The notes under the pieces are model-generated. The model was given only the letters and a program-made list of their open reading frames with translations. It did not search any database and had not been told where the DNA came from. Shown one piece after another: positions 54,615-63,762 of a stretch of DNA of 64,000 nt; the first letter of the stretch is position 1, and each line of letters starts with the position of its first letter. The translations under genes were made by a program, and so were the position numbers. The stretch covers positions 124,001 through 188,000 of the forward strand of contig NZ_BHXQ01000007.1 in NCBI RefSeq assembly GCF_003990915.1, written 5' to 3'. The DNA comes from Chryseotalea sanaruensis (GTDB taxonomy: Bacteria > Bacteroidota > Bacteroidia > Cytophagales > Cyclobacteriaceae).

Positions 54615-55790
54615 ATGATAAATAGATTCTACTTTCTCTCTCTTATTTGGTTTTTGATGGTAGGCTGCGGCTCACAAGAAAAACCAAAAGAAATACAGCT
54701 GGGAATAGATACAGTTTTTAATGATATCTCCGAATCCTTTACTCCAAATACTAATCAACAAGATTTAAACTTTGAGATTCTATCTATTGAAAATTATGTT
54801 GATTCTATAGAATTGCTTCCATCTGCTGATATAAAACATGTAGAATTAAAAAAAAATTTAAATAACAAGGAACTATATTTAAACTCTGAAATTTATAAGA
54901 ATAAGGGTTCTATATTTAAAATAATCCTTAATTCTAATTACCTTAGTTATTATCATCCATTAATACCTAAAACAGATTCGACAATTACTAATAAATTCTC
55001 AAGGGAGTATTATTATAGAAATGGTCTTTTGGTTTATATTAAAGAAAGCTACAATTTAAATAATTCTACCCAAGCTTTTGAAAACACCTATTATCTCAAA
55101 AAAGACTCATTAATAAAATGGACTTCTGATTATTTTTTCCAACATCAACAACTTTATCAACAATTAGATTTAGTTCTCACCAAGTTTCCACAACTTGATA
55201 TAATCGATGTAATATTGAAAGCCACAAATAATTTATCAGATAAGAATTCTCTCTACGGAAAGAGTAAAACTGAAGCGATCGAAAAATGGATTGATTTTAA
55301 AAAAATTGAAGATAGTACCCTGATTGATGTGAAAATTCAAAATACAAATCGATTTTCTAACCTGATAGGAATTACAAGTTACTTTAATGGAAAAGATACT
55401 TCAGAACATTATCACATTTTAAACTTTAGCTACAACACTTATCTAAGCCCTGAGTATGTAGAAGTAACACAACAATATTTTGGTAAGGCTGTTAAGAAAA
55501 TAGAGGAAATATCAAGACCAGGAGATGCAATGCTATATTTACTAGCTAAACATCAAGTTAGAGACACAACTTCAATAAAGAAACTCCTCTCAACTGATAT
55601 TTCTTTAAGTTCTTTAGGTCTAATTGATTTTACAGACAATGAATGTAATATCGGCCTGGATAATAACTTTTTTAATGACAAAGGAATAGGGGAAATTTCA
55701 TATTCGGGCGGTGGATGGGGTGACACATACGTATGGGAGAAAAGTGGTAAGAATCCAAGATTAATATTTGTTTCACGCTATAGCCATTAA
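54615..55790 (+). CDS. Lipoprotein of unknown function (array gene 2)
   Basis: The 391-residue protein starts MINRFYFLSLIWFLMVGC, a plausible lipoprotein signal with Cys18. The mature part is rich in Asn, Lys, Tyr and Ser, with strand-like segments (EYYYRNGLLVYIKESYN), and ends in a glycine-rich ISYSGGGWGDTYVWEKSGK motif. No named family. The high Asn/Lys/Ile content reflects the AT-rich base composition of this region. Confidence 0.75.
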   Translation: MINRFYFLSLIWFLMVGCGSQEKPKEIQLGIDTVFNDISESFTPNTNQQDLNFEILSIENYVDSIELLPSADIKHVELKKNLNNKELYLNSEIYKNKGSIFKIILNSNYLSYYHPLIPKTDSTITNKFSREYYYRNGLLVYIKESYNLNNSTQAFENTYYLKKDSLIKWTSDYFFQHQQLYQQLDLVLTKFPQLDIIDVILKATNNLSDKNSLYGKSKTEAIEKWIDFKKIEDSTLIDVKIQNTNRFSNLIGITSYFNGKDTSEHYHILNFSYNTYLSPEYVEVTQQYFGKAVKKIEEISRPGDAMLYLLAKHQVRDTTSIKKLLSTDISLSSLGLIDFTDNECNIGLDNNFFNDKGIGEISYSGGGWGDTYVWEKSGKNPRLIFVSRYSH

Positions 55791-55881
55791 AAAAACATTA
55801 GTATTCCAGAGACTACCAAGGAGCGAATGCCACTTTCAATATACGGGATTTAAAATCAGACATTATTCATAATTTGGTATA

Positions 55882-55969
55882 CGCCCCGACTGGTCTTTGT
55901 GTCACCAACTGCATTTAAATCTATTCTAGTTAGCCCGTAGAGATATCCTATGACCAGTTAGGAGTTGCG
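55882..55969. repeat. Array hairpin repeat D
   Basis: Arms ACTGGTC (55889-55895) and GACCAGT (55952-55958) pair fully; the left side continues TTTGTGTC (family GTCTTAGCGTC). The interior AACTGCATTTAAATCTATTC and CCGTAGAGAT match the interior of copies A and C. The rest of the 350-nt gap (55791-56140) holds only AT-rich sequence with no gene or obvious promoter. Confidence 0.7.
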
Positions 55970-56140
55970 CATATCGCTCGAAAAGTGGGTGCATTTTATA
56001 TACTTGACTCCTTTGAATAGAATGGACTACTCACGATAATATACTAATATTAAACTTCCTAGCTTTATTCTTCACATTGAAAAGTTTATATGATAAGTAG
56101 CATAAGAATGCTTTAATTTTTTGAATAGCAAACAAATAAC

Positions 56141-56887
56141 ATGAAGACAGTCGCTTTAACAACAGTGATACTAATGTGCTGTTTTTCGGCTTTGGGCCAA
56201 AAGAAAGGTCTTGATTCTTTCTCACATCTTGATTCATTAAAAATTCCAGTCAGGAACTTTTGCCTACCTAACAGCTTTATAAAATTTGATCCAAAGAGTA
56301 CAACCACATATGGAACTTATTTAGAAATAAATCTTGATACGCCAATTAATCAAGCCTACTCAGTTGGCAATGATAACATAAAATTAATTAAAACAAAGAT
56401 TAACTCTAAAGACGATAAACAGTACTACATAAGTTTTGGATCCATTGATGGTCCTTCAATTGGGTTTACAATTTTTGAAGCAGCACTGCCCAACAAAATA
56501 ATTGGACAAATACAAGCTATTAGCCTAATAATTCCAGGAAATGGAAGCTTATACTCAATAGACCGATGTTGGGAAAATTATATTACTAAAAGGAAGCATT
56601 CAATTGTAGAAGGAAAAATAATGGAAGACAAACAACCATTTTATTCTGTAGATATTAAATCCTATGCATTAAGACCAATAGAAATATACGCTGACGCCAC
56701 CTTCAAAGACAAAATGGCAACAATACCCATTAATGGAAAAATTGAAATAATACTATGCACAGGATCTAACAGTACATCAGATATCTACTTAGTTCGAACT
56801 AGCTTTGGTTTGCTGGGGTGGGCCAGACTAAGAGCAGGACAATATCAATCTGTAGATGTTGAAGGGCTTTTCTATAATGGAGATTAA
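56141..56887 (+). CDS. Secreted protein with C-terminal SH3-like domain (array gene 3)
   Basis: The 248-residue protein has a signal peptide MKTVALTTVILMCCFSALGQ. The middle is an unrecognised beta domain (KYYISFGSIDGPSIGFTIFE-like strands). From about residue 178 to the end it fits a bacterial SH3 fold (IEIYADATFKDKMATIPING, then VRTSFGLLGWARLRAG), with the Trp-Ala-Arg ending typical of SH3b. Such domains often bind peptidoglycan or surface ligands. No catalytic part is seen. Confidence 0.7.
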   Translation: MKTVALTTVILMCCFSALGQKKGLDSFSHLDSLKIPVRNFCLPNSFIKFDPKSTTTYGTYLEINLDTPINQAYSVGNDNIKLIKTKINSKDDKQYYISFGSIDGPSIGFTIFEAALPNKIIGQIQAISLIIPGNGSLYSIDRCWENYITKRKHSIVEGKIMEDKQPFYSVDIKSYALRPIEIYADATFKDKMATIPINGKIEIILCTGSNSTSDIYLVRTSFGLLGWARLRAGQYQSVDVEGLFYNGD

Positions 56888-57057
56888 TTTTCCTATACTC
56901 TGAATTTCCCCACCGGGCAATTATATTTTAGCCCAAGCATAGCAAAGTTGATTACAATTAAAAAAATAGAATTATGCACATTGAAAAAAATAAATCCACT
57001 TGTTTAATCCTGAATCTTAAATTGAGAAATACCCATTATCAGTTGAATGCACCTAAA

Positions 57058-57831
57058 ATGAAAATCTTAATAATTTTATTGAGCACTTCAATCATATCCG
57101 CCTCTTGCACTACAAAAAATAATGATAAAAATGTCGTAGAGTATCCGATACATACTGACTCAATCTACCAATCTCCAATTGATAGTCTAGGAAAGGATAA
57201 CTATTCTGGTACGAGATATCCTTTAAAAGTAGTAAAGTCTTTTATAAAGGATTTTAGTGGCACGAAATTTAAACTTATACTTTATGCCAGTTTTTCAACT
57301 GAAGTAAATGGAAATTTAGATAGTATTTTAATTGTAATTGATAATAAAGAGCATCCAATAATAATAGAAAAAGTCGATTATGAAATGTATCAAAAAGAAC
57401 AGATTTTAGAAATAGAATCTGGTATCAGTCTCAAAGATTATAATTTTGATGGAGCACCGGATATCTCTATTTATAATACACAAAGTGGAATGAAAAATAT
57501 TATAGAAACGATTTATCTATTTGACTTTGAGAAGCAAAGATTTAGTAAAAACGAAATTTTATCCCAAAGCTCCAACTGCAGCATAGACTCGATAAATAAA
57601 ACTATATCAACTTTTGCACAAGGTGGCATGTCAAGTATGATTTTTAATTCAGAGCTCTACAATTGGGAAAATAACAAGCTACGTATAATAAAATCTGTTA
57701 GGCAGGATTATATAGATGAAATTGATCGCTTTGTAAGGATTACCAAAACCATGAGGAATCAGGAATGGATTATGCAAGTAGATACGCTATCTGAAGCTCA
57801 ATTACTGGAAATGAGAGAGGCTCATAATTAA
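57058..57831 (+). CDS. Lipoprotein with FG-GAP-like Asp motif (array gene 4)
   Basis: I choose the ATG at 57058 (MKILIILLSTSIISASC, Cys17 lipobox) over an in-frame ATG at 56974, which lacks a signal. The 257-residue protein contains SLKDYNFDGAPDISIYNTQS, the Asp-rich calcium-loop pattern of FG-GAP/XAC2610-like proteins. Two further motifs (FAQGGMSSMIFNSELYNWEN, RQDYIDEIDRFV) are conserved-looking. Function unknown. Confidence 0.75.
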   Translation: MKILIILLSTSIISASCTTKNNDKNVVEYPIHTDSIYQSPIDSLGKDNYSGTRYPLKVVKSFIKDFSGTKFKLILYASFSTEVNGNLDSILIVIDNKEHPIIIEKVDYEMYQKEQILEIESGISLKDYNFDGAPDISIYNTQSGMKNIIETIYLFDFEKQRFSKNEILSQSSNCSIDSINKTISTFAQGGMSSMIFNSELYNWENNKLRIIKSVRQDYIDEIDRFVRITKTMRNQEWIMQVDTLSEAQLLEMREAHN

Positions 57832-57868
57832 AATCAGTCTAGCAAAGATATTATTAATTTTCTCAACA

Positions 57869-57938
57869 GTTAAGAGCCAATGATGATGTTTTGTGAACTT
57901 TATGTGTCTATAGGAAAATAAATAGAAAAGCTCTTAAC
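57869..57938. repeat. Array hairpin H (unrelated arms)
   Basis: GTTAAGAGC (57869-57877) and GCTCTTAAC (57930-57938) are perfect 9-nt arms 52 nt apart, making an element of the same size as the GTCTTAGCG family but with different arms. It lies in the 242-nt gap between array genes 4 and 5, which holds nothing else recognisable. Confidence 0.55.
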
Positions 57939-58073
57939 TTCAAATCTACTCTTATCCATTAGGAAAGATTTATAAAAGTTGACGATATTAGTCTATAAGA
58001 GGCATAAGTACCAATAAAGTGCAGCACTTGTATAAGCATAAACCTTTAAATATATCACGAATAATTTGCTAAA

Positions 58074-58796
58074 ATGAAATACTTAATACTTTGGATTATT
58101 TTGTTCATCACAGTGTGGTGTAGTGGACAAACTTTACCCAAAATAAAATTCGAGGGACAATCAATCAACGATTTTGTTCCGGATAATTGGAGAATAATTT
58201 CAACTGCTTCTGGAGATCTAAACGAAGACAATTATGTAGATGAAGCAATAGTGATTCAAGAAATGGACTCCAAAAAAGTAATCATCAGTGAAGGTTCAGT
58301 GATGGATACATTAGATACAAATCCTCGAATGTTAATAATTTTATTTAAGGACTTTATCTCAAATCAGTTTAGATTAAAAGAAATTTCAGGAAACCTTATT
58401 CCTAACCACTATTCACCAACTATGGATGACCCTTTTGATAACATTATGATTTCAAAGGGAGTTTTAACACTGAATTTTCATTTTTGGTATAGCGCAGGGA
58501 GTTGGTATCAAACATTTCTAGAATATAAGTTTCGTTTTCAAAAAAATGAATTCTATTTAATTGGAGCAGAATTTGATGAAACTGATAGGGGAACATCAGA
58601 AGGGCTTAAAAGAAGTTTTAATTTTTTAACAAGGAAAATGAGCGAAACAAGCATAAGAGTTGAAGAGGATGAAAGCGGGGAACAGATTGAAAAAATTGAG
58701 ACCAAATGGAAAACATTGGAAATTAAAGAACTTAAAACAATAAAAACTTTGACTGGCCTTTTAAAGTGGACTGTAGCACCTGATGTTGAGATCTAA
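58074..58796 (+). CDS. Secreted protein with FG-GAP-like N-terminus (array gene 5)
   Basis: The 240-residue protein has a signal peptide MKYLILWIILFITVWCSGQ and then NWRIISTASGDLNEDNYVDE, an Asp-rich loop in the style of FG-GAP/VCBS repeats. LNFHFWYSAGSWYQTFLEYK follows. Bacteroidota genomes have many proteins of this kind of unknown function. It ends right before hairpin G. Confidence 0.75.
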   Translation: MKYLILWIILFITVWCSGQTLPKIKFEGQSINDFVPDNWRIISTASGDLNEDNYVDEAIVIQEMDSKKVIISEGSVMDTLDTNPRMLIILFKDFISNQFRLKEISGNLIPNHYSPTMDDPFDNIMISKGVLTLNFHFWYSAGSWYQTFLEYKFRFQKNEFYLIGAEFDETDRGTSEGLKRSFNFLTRKMSETSIRVEEDESGEQIEKIETKWKTLEIKELKTIKTLTGLLKWTVAPDVEI

Positions 58797-58803
58797 AATT
58801 TTT

Positions 58804-58882
58804 CCCCACCTACTGGCGCGAGTGTTGTGCGGTGGCTAGCGCATGGATCACTCGAGCCAATTTCAAAAGCGTAATTATGGGG
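58804..58882. repeat. Array hairpin G (TTTCCCCA start, GC-rich arms)
   Basis: The outer CCCCA (58804-58808) pairs with TGGGG (58878-58882). The inner TGGCGCGAGTG (58814-58824) pairs with CACTCGAGCCA (58849-58859) over 10 of 11 bases. It shares the TTTCCCCAMC beginning with the element at 63659 and the partial one at 56906. It is strikingly GC-rich against its AT-rich surroundings. Confidence 0.7.
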
Positions 58883-58952
58883 CATCAGTGAACAATCAAT
58901 ATATCCAAAATAAGACTCAATACAGAATCACTTCATACAAACAATATTTCGA

Positions 58953-59597
58953 ATGAGTAAATTGATAATTTTGTTAGTAATCTTAATATCCTGTTGCTGT
59001 CGTGATATAAAAAAACCGAATGATTTTGCTGCCATTGACAACAATAAAGCAGAATTAAGACCAAATCTAGTCACGACTGACAAAGCCAGTAAACTCCAAA
59101 GATTTAAAGTTTGGATAGATTCGACTAGCATTTTAGATCTCCCATTCAAGGCAATTTTTGACACAACGACCGAAGGAACATTTAGGATTAAGTTCTGGGA
59201 AAAAGACTCGATTTTTAGAACTGATTTTAAAAGGGTTGGTGATATTTATTTAATGGGACTTATTTCTGACACAACTGATTTTTACGGGTTCGTTTTTGTT
59301 TCTATAACTGCGGCTGGTAACCCTGGTATTGTAACGTTTGATAAATTGGGAAACAAAGTTGACCTTAAGCTACTGACGAAGGATAATTGTATAATATATT
59401 CCGGGGATGTTTTACTCTGTAAAGAATATACAACAATTGGTCGTGATTGGTCTCTTGACTATTACTTTAAATCCATCGTTGCAGGAGAGGGTGACTCAAT
59501 GGACACTGTCTGTACAAATTCAATAAGTAAGGGTAACATTAACAAGAGCGGAGAAATTAATCTCGGACAATTTACTGAGATTAATTGTGAAGATTAA
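58953..59597 (+). CDS. Lipoprotein of unknown function (array gene 6)
   Basis: The 214-residue protein has a short lipoprotein signal MSKLIILLVILISC with Cys14 followed by two more Cys and an Arg. The mature part is strand-rich (RFKVWIDSTSILDLPFKAIF, DFYGFVFVSITAAGNPGIVT) with three further Cys. No family is recognised. It is the last plus-strand lipoprotein before the longest gap in the array. Confidence 0.73.
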   Translation: MSKLIILLVILISCCCRDIKKPNDFAAIDNNKAELRPNLVTTDKASKLQRFKVWIDSTSILDLPFKAIFDTTTEGTFRIKFWEKDSIFRTDFKRVGDIYLMGLISDTTDFYGFVFVSITAAGNPGIVTFDKLGNKVDLKLLTKDNCIIYSGDVLLCKEYTTIGRDWSLDYYFKSIVAGEGDSMDTVCTNSISKGNINKSGEINLGQFTEINCED

Positions 59598-59649
59598 ATT
59601 TAAATTTGGCATCCCTTCGGTCTTAGCATTTCATAGGTGGTATACAACC

Positions 59650-59730
59650 CACACTAGTCTTAGCGTCTTGTTAACACCAAATGCATTTTTCTATAATCTT
59701 TTTAGGTCGTAGGAAGAGCCTAGGACCAGC
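59650..59730. repeat. Array hairpin repeat C
   Basis: CTAGTCTTAGCGTCTTG (from 59654) pairs with AAGAGCCTAGGACCAG (to 59729), with about three mismatches; the interior ACCAAATGCATTTTTCTATA and TTTAGGTCGTAGG match the family. A second partial left half, CGGTCTTAGC, lies at 59619. The rest of the 437-nt gap (59598-60034) is AT-rich with no gene I can support. Confidence 0.75.
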
Positions 59731-60034
59731 GCTGGAATTGATTGTTCAATGCAATAGCAATACTGACATTTGTAAAAGACTAATTGTTGAAGATGTTCAG
59801 CAGGGAACCTGGTAATAATAGGTTATTGGATGTAAATTAGTAATTGTAGGTGTTAGTGGTTTGCTCTATTAAATCACAAACAGTGGGTTTACAACATGAC
59901 TCCATTCTTAGTTCAAATTTAATTGTAAGAAGTCCATAGGATTGAAAAAGAGACAATAACTGTTAAATTTAATTCCAGAGCTGATTATGAGCAGCATATA
60001 TCGAGAAGACAAATAAACATAACCTGCTTCGAAT

Positions 60035-61015
60035 TTGAGATATGAAAAAATAGGGAAGATAATACTTGGCATATTCTTACCAGTTGCTAGTATCATTCTA
60101 GTGTTTGTAACACTTAAGCTGCTTGACATTAAAGGAACTACAGCATTGACCATATTAGTAATAAGTCTAATTGTATTAACCATCATTTTTATATACATAA
60201 TCTCAGATCGTTATGTAAAACATGGAGTTGTTTGTGGGGCATCCTTACCTTTATTATTATTTGTTTATAGTAGCTGGATAATATATAAAAAATCAAATAG
60301 TCCAGAAACAAAATCAGCATTCGTTGAAAAAAGTAAAATCAATCTTCGGGAAGAAGCCAGCATCTTAAATTCATTAACTACAGATAGTTTTGCTATTCAC
60401 GTTACAGCAGACACAATTCGGGAAAAGCATAGAAACGATGGAGGAGAAGTAAAATCGTTCCAAATTGATTTCAGTGAATTTAAAATCAAAAAGGTAAAAG
60501 AATTGAATAAATCAATAACAAATCCAAAATTTGAAATAGTTAACGACACACTTTTTATTCTCTATTTAGAGGTAAATAATATCATTAAGAAAAAACTTAA
60601 GCACACACGAAATGGTAGTGACTCTTCCAGCTATTTAGGCTATTTACCAGATAAAAATTTACTAATCTTTGCTGAGAATGTAAGTGAGTTTGGCCCCGAC
60701 TACTCTTCGATTGATGCAATCACTGGACAAGTAATCGATGGTATTCCTCTTTACAAGTCTAAAAATCATAATTTGTACGGAAGTGTTTTATTTAGACACG
60801 ATTTAGGTCAATTACAAGTTCCCGTTAAAATCTGGAAAAAAGAAAATACGAGATATAGAATAATTTATGAAAATGAAATTTTATTGCCAGGATATTATGG
60901 AGAATATGATAGATTCATCATTTCTGATATTAAGTGGGATAAAAAAGATTTTAAATTTAAGCTGTATGTTGACAATGATTCAATTGAACTAAAATTGAGA
61001 GTTTTGGGCATCTAA
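60035..61015 (+). CDS. Membrane protein with N-terminal TM block (array gene 7)
   Basis: The reading frame opens after a TAA at 60020 and the only possible start is a TTG at 60035; the 326-residue product contains no other methionine. Three TMs lie in the first 95 residues (IILGIFLPVASIILVFVTLK, ALTILVISLIVLTIIFIYII, ASLPLLLFVYSSWIIYKK). A soluble domain of about 220 residues with beta character follows. Either TTG is a true start or the original ATG end has been lost. Convergent with the next gene, 31 nt apart. Confidence 0.65.
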   Translation: MRYEKIGKIILGIFLPVASIILVFVTLKLLDIKGTTALTILVISLIVLTIIFIYIISDRYVKHGVVCGASLPLLLFVYSSWIIYKKSNSPETKSAFVEKSKINLREEASILNSLTTDSFAIHVTADTIREKHRNDGGEVKSFQIDFSEFKIKKVKELNKSITNPKFEIVNDTLFILYLEVNNIIKKKLKHTRNGSDSSSYLGYLPDKNLLIFAENVSEFGPDYSSIDAITGQVIDGIPLYKSKNHNLYGSVLFRHDLGQLQVPVKIWKKENTRYRIIYENEILLPGYYGEYDRFIISDIKWDKKDFKFKLYVDNDSIELKLRVLGI

Positions 61016-61046
61016 GTATTTCCAGAACCACTAAATATGATGCCGT

Positions 61047-61832
61047 TCAATTTTTCTCACTTAATAATTCTTGGCTTATAATCCCTGTATTTTCATCAAC
61101 CAAATAGGTTTCAGTCTTTACTTCTTTAATAATTTCTTTTTTAGTTCCGTCCTTTCTTATCTCTTTATGCTTCAAAACAATGAATTGTCTACTGTCAAAT
61201 TCATAACTACAGGCACGCTTACCATTAGTTGATGGATTATTATATCCTATTACAATTTTGTCAATTAATTTTCCTACACCATTAAACGTTGCAAAAGTAA
61301 CTTTTTCATCTCCTTGAGCATTTATTGTCTTATAAATAATACCGGTGACCACGTCACTGAAAATTAGATCATCTACTGACCATAATGTATTTGATTCAAG
61401 AATTTCATCGCCAACTTGCAGGTATCTTACAGCAAGTTGTCTGGGTATCTCTTGAGGATAATCAAACACATCAAGAAAGTCAGTAAAGCGGTCCCCGCTT
61501 ATTGGTTCCACCTTAGGTTTATTTCTTTTATCAGAAGTAATATCTCTTTGATATTCTAGGGCTATAAATGCCATTAGAAACATAACAATTAAAACGGGTA
61601 CACCAATAGTGATTTTTTTATTGTATTGCTCAGCATTGTTTTCCTTATAGAATCCAAATTTAATAAGGAATAAATATTGTAAAACAATGTAAATAATGAA
61701 TAGAAGACCTGCAGCAAATGGAATGGTGTCGGAGGACAGATGAGATTTTGAAATTCCATAAACCACCACACTAAGTCCTATCGCAACAAAAATGATAGTC
61801 AAAACTCCTAATATGTATCTATATACTCTCAT
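61047..61832 (-). CDS. Membrane protein with three N-terminal TMs (array gene 8)
   Basis: The 261-residue protein repeats the plan of its convergent neighbour: TMs near 7-27, 38-58 and 73-92 (YILGVLTIIFVAIGLSVVVY, AAGLLFIIYIVLQYLFLIKF, GVPVLIVMFLMAFIAL), then a soluble domain with RQLAVRYLQVGDEILES. The two do not look alike in sequence beyond the plan. It starts the minus-strand half of the array. No family recognised. Confidence 0.75.
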   Translation of the reverse strand: MRVYRYILGVLTIIFVAIGLSVVVYGISKSHLSSDTIPFAAGLLFIIYIVLQYLFLIKFGFYKENNAEQYNKKITIGVPVLIVMFLMAFIALEYQRDITSDKRNKPKVEPISGDRFTDFLDVFDYPQEIPRQLAVRYLQVGDEILESNTLWSVDDLIFSDVVTGIIYKTINAQGDEKVTFATFNGVGKLIDKIVIGYNNPSTNGKRACSYEFDSRQFIVLKHKEIRKDGTKKEIIKEVKTETYLVDENTGIISQELLSEKN

Positions 61833-61853
61833 AATTTATTATTTAATCCTAAT

Positions 61854-61933
61854 GGTCTTAGTGTCTCGCTAAGACCAATTGAATTTCCACTTACGCTTAT
61901 TAATTCGTATGGAGACTCTACGGCTAGCGAGGG
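61854..61933. repeat. Array hairpin repeat B
   Basis: A local hairpin GGTCTTAG / CTAAGACC (61854-61876) repeats the left part of copy E. The right part, ATTCGTATGGAGACTCTACGG, shares GGAGACTCTACG with copy F at 62817. The orientation is the same as in the other copies although the flanking genes are now on the minus strand. Confidence 0.78.
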
Positions 61934-61972
61934 TTAAGGAAAAACTTCAAATAATAGCTTCCCCAGATTGTA

Positions 61973-62683
61973 TTAATCGTGAGTTTCTTCTAATTCACTT
62001 TCTTTAATTCGCCTCTTTAATTCATCAAAAGCCGGGTCCTTATAATTACTTAATAATCTCAACAACTCCCTTTGCATTACAGCCCTTATCGGCATCAATC
62101 CATCATCTTCTTCTATCGTACAGAGTAAAGGCAAATACACAACACCATCTTGGCTCACCGACTTATTCTTTATCATAACATCTTTGTACAAAATCGGATC
62201 ATAAATCAAAAAAATGTACTTGCTATACCCAGGGCTACATTCATCCTCACCTTGAGTTATCCCTCTTTTTGCACTATCAAATCTTTTTAATAAAAAATTC
62301 TCATCAATCTTAAAATTGACTTGAAATTCATTTAAACGATCTAAAATAAACATTTTCCCTTTACGCTGTTCTTCAGTATAAGGTTTTACGTCATTGACTC
62401 TTTTGTAAATCATATTACATACAACAGTGACTTCTTTAGCATTTCCCTCTGTCATTCTTTCTTGAATTGATTTTAGATTTGAAAGTGACTTTTCAAATTG
62501 ATTTTGACCAATTGAAGCCTTACAAAATTCAATCAATTCAATTTCAGAAAAGATCAATTTATGGAAGCTTATTGCCTTAAAATCTTCTTTCATTAAGGTC
62601 AATACCGAATGGTTAATCTGTGCTTGACTAGAACAAGTAGTCATAAAAAACACAAAGAATAAAATCACTTTTCTTTTAATCAT
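61973..62683 (-). CDS. Secreted protein of unknown function (array gene 9)
   Basis: The 236-residue protein has a signal peptide (MIKRKVILFFVFFMTTCSSQ, cleaved near AQ, or lipidated at the Cys). The rest is mainly helical and charged (KSLSNLKSIQERMTEGNAKE), with a strand region FLIYDPILYKDVMIKNKS and a C-terminal helical end. No family recognised. Confidence 0.73.
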   Translation of the reverse strand: MIKRKVILFFVFFMTTCSSQAQINHSVLTLMKEDFKAISFHKLIFSEIELIEFCKASIGQNQFEKSLSNLKSIQERMTEGNAKEVTVVCNMIYKRVNDVKPYTEEQRKGKMFILDRLNEFQVNFKIDENFLLKRFDSAKRGITQGEDECSPGYSKYIFLIYDPILYKDVMIKNKSVSQDGVVYLPLLCTIEEDDGLMPIRAVMQRELLRLLSNYKDPAFDELKRRIKESELEETHD

Positions 62684-62740
62684 GGATCTATTATTTCAGA
62701 TGATTCATCAATAATAATTTGCTTATTAACGATCGCTCAA

Positions 62741-62840
62741 CAGATCTTAGAGCTTCATTAAGGCCGTTTTATTACATATTAATCTAATGCATTACAATGT
62801 CCATATCTGGTTATAAGGAGACTCTACGTAAAGCAAGAGG
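62741..62840. repeat. Array hairpin repeat F, degenerate
   Basis: The right half GGAGACTCTACGTAAAGCAA matches copy B (12 identical bases, GGAGACTCTACG at 62817-62828). The left half AGATCTTAGAGCTTCATTAAG resembles the GTCTTAGCGTCTCGCTAAG stem with several changes. It occupies most of the 184-nt gap. Confidence 0.5.
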
Positions 62841-62867
62841 AAAACCCATATCGTACAAACAGAATTA

Positions 62868-63599
62868 TCATTTATTATATTTTTCGACTGTATGATTTAT
62901 GGATTTTAACGCTTTAACAATAAGTGGCATTGAACTATTTTTATGCTTACTACTAATATAATCTACTATTCTTTTATTCAGAGTAGATTTTACTTTTGAT
63001 TTAGTGCCGGGGTAATATCTAAATTCTTCAAATCCAAATTCTAACCACGCATTAAATCGATAAAGTGCTAATTTATCTCTCTCAATATCACTCCATACCG
63101 TAGATGGTAAATCAGTAATTAAGCTTATAATACAAGCATCATCAACTTGCTCCGGATACTCAATATAATTTTGGAAAGGAAAAGAATAGTTTTTAAATGT
63201 ATAATCTCTTTTTAAGGGTTGCAGATTTTCAATTATTAATAAGGATTTAGGATAAATTATTTTATAATTTTTTATTGTTGATATCTGATTTAAAAAGAAC
63301 ACATACTCAAAAGTATGAAAGTATCTTTGCGATTCACTAAGCCTTTTATCAAAGGCTCTATTTATACGTTTTATAAAATCGTTTTGATAAGTAGAGTCTG
63401 ATTCAATTATCTTTAAAACTTCTTCTGTACAAAAAGAAAGCTCATACAATTCAAGATTAAATTTTTCTTTTTTAATATATTCCATTAGAGCTGAGTCGTA
63501 CCCGTAAGCCGAACCAAATCGTACGAATCCAAATAAACAAATGGTTAGAATTGGAATTAAAATTTCTTTTTTATACTTATCCACCTGTTTCATATTCAT
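62868..63599 (-). CDS. Membrane-anchored protein of unknown function (array gene 10)
   Basis: The 243-residue protein has one N-terminal hydrophobic stretch (ILIPILTICLFGFVRFGSAY), a probable anchor or uncleaved signal. The rest is helical, rich in Tyr, Lys and Glu (YFHTFEYVFFLNQISTIKNY). No family recognised. The gene lies between hairpins F and A. Confidence 0.7.
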   Translation of the reverse strand: MNMKQVDKYKKEILIPILTICLFGFVRFGSAYGYDSALMEYIKKEKFNLELYELSFCTEEVLKIIESDSTYQNDFIKRINRAFDKRLSESQRYFHTFEYVFFLNQISTIKNYKIIYPKSLLIIENLQPLKRDYTFKNYSFPFQNYIEYPEQVDDACIISLITDLPSTVWSDIERDKLALYRFNAWLEFGFEEFRYYPGTKSKVKSTLNKRIVDYISSKHKNSSMPLIVKALKSINHTVEKYNK

Positions 63600-63659
63600 C
63601 AGAAATTATTATGATCTTTTCAATAATATCCAAATTAAACTTTTCTTTGATTTTAATTT

Positions 63660-63745
63660 CCCCAACGGGTCTTAGCGTCTCAATATGACCCACTGCGTTC
63701 TTCTATATCCTTGCTTAGTCGTAGGGAGACCTTAAGACAAGTGAG
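63660..63745. repeat. Array hairpin repeat A (most complete copy)
   Basis: TTCCCCAACGGGTCTTAGCG begins at 63658. GTCTTAGCGTCTC (63669-63681) pairs with GAGACCTTAAGAC (63726-63738) at 11 of 13 positions, with 44 nt between. The interior CACTGCGTTCTTCTATATCC and TTAGTCGTAGG match copies C and D. Confidence 0.8.
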
Positions 63746-63762
63746 GATGAGGACTTAATAAA

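Noticed and set aside
53386..63745. Classical integron attC array
   Set aside because: Single-gene spacing and folded repeats fit, but I do not see consistent GTTRRRY/RYYYAAC cores, nor an integrase, in the window. Kept only as an analogy.
53386..63745. CRISPR array
   Set aside because: The repeats are imperfect, 80-100 nt long and kilobases apart with genes between them; there are no cas genes.
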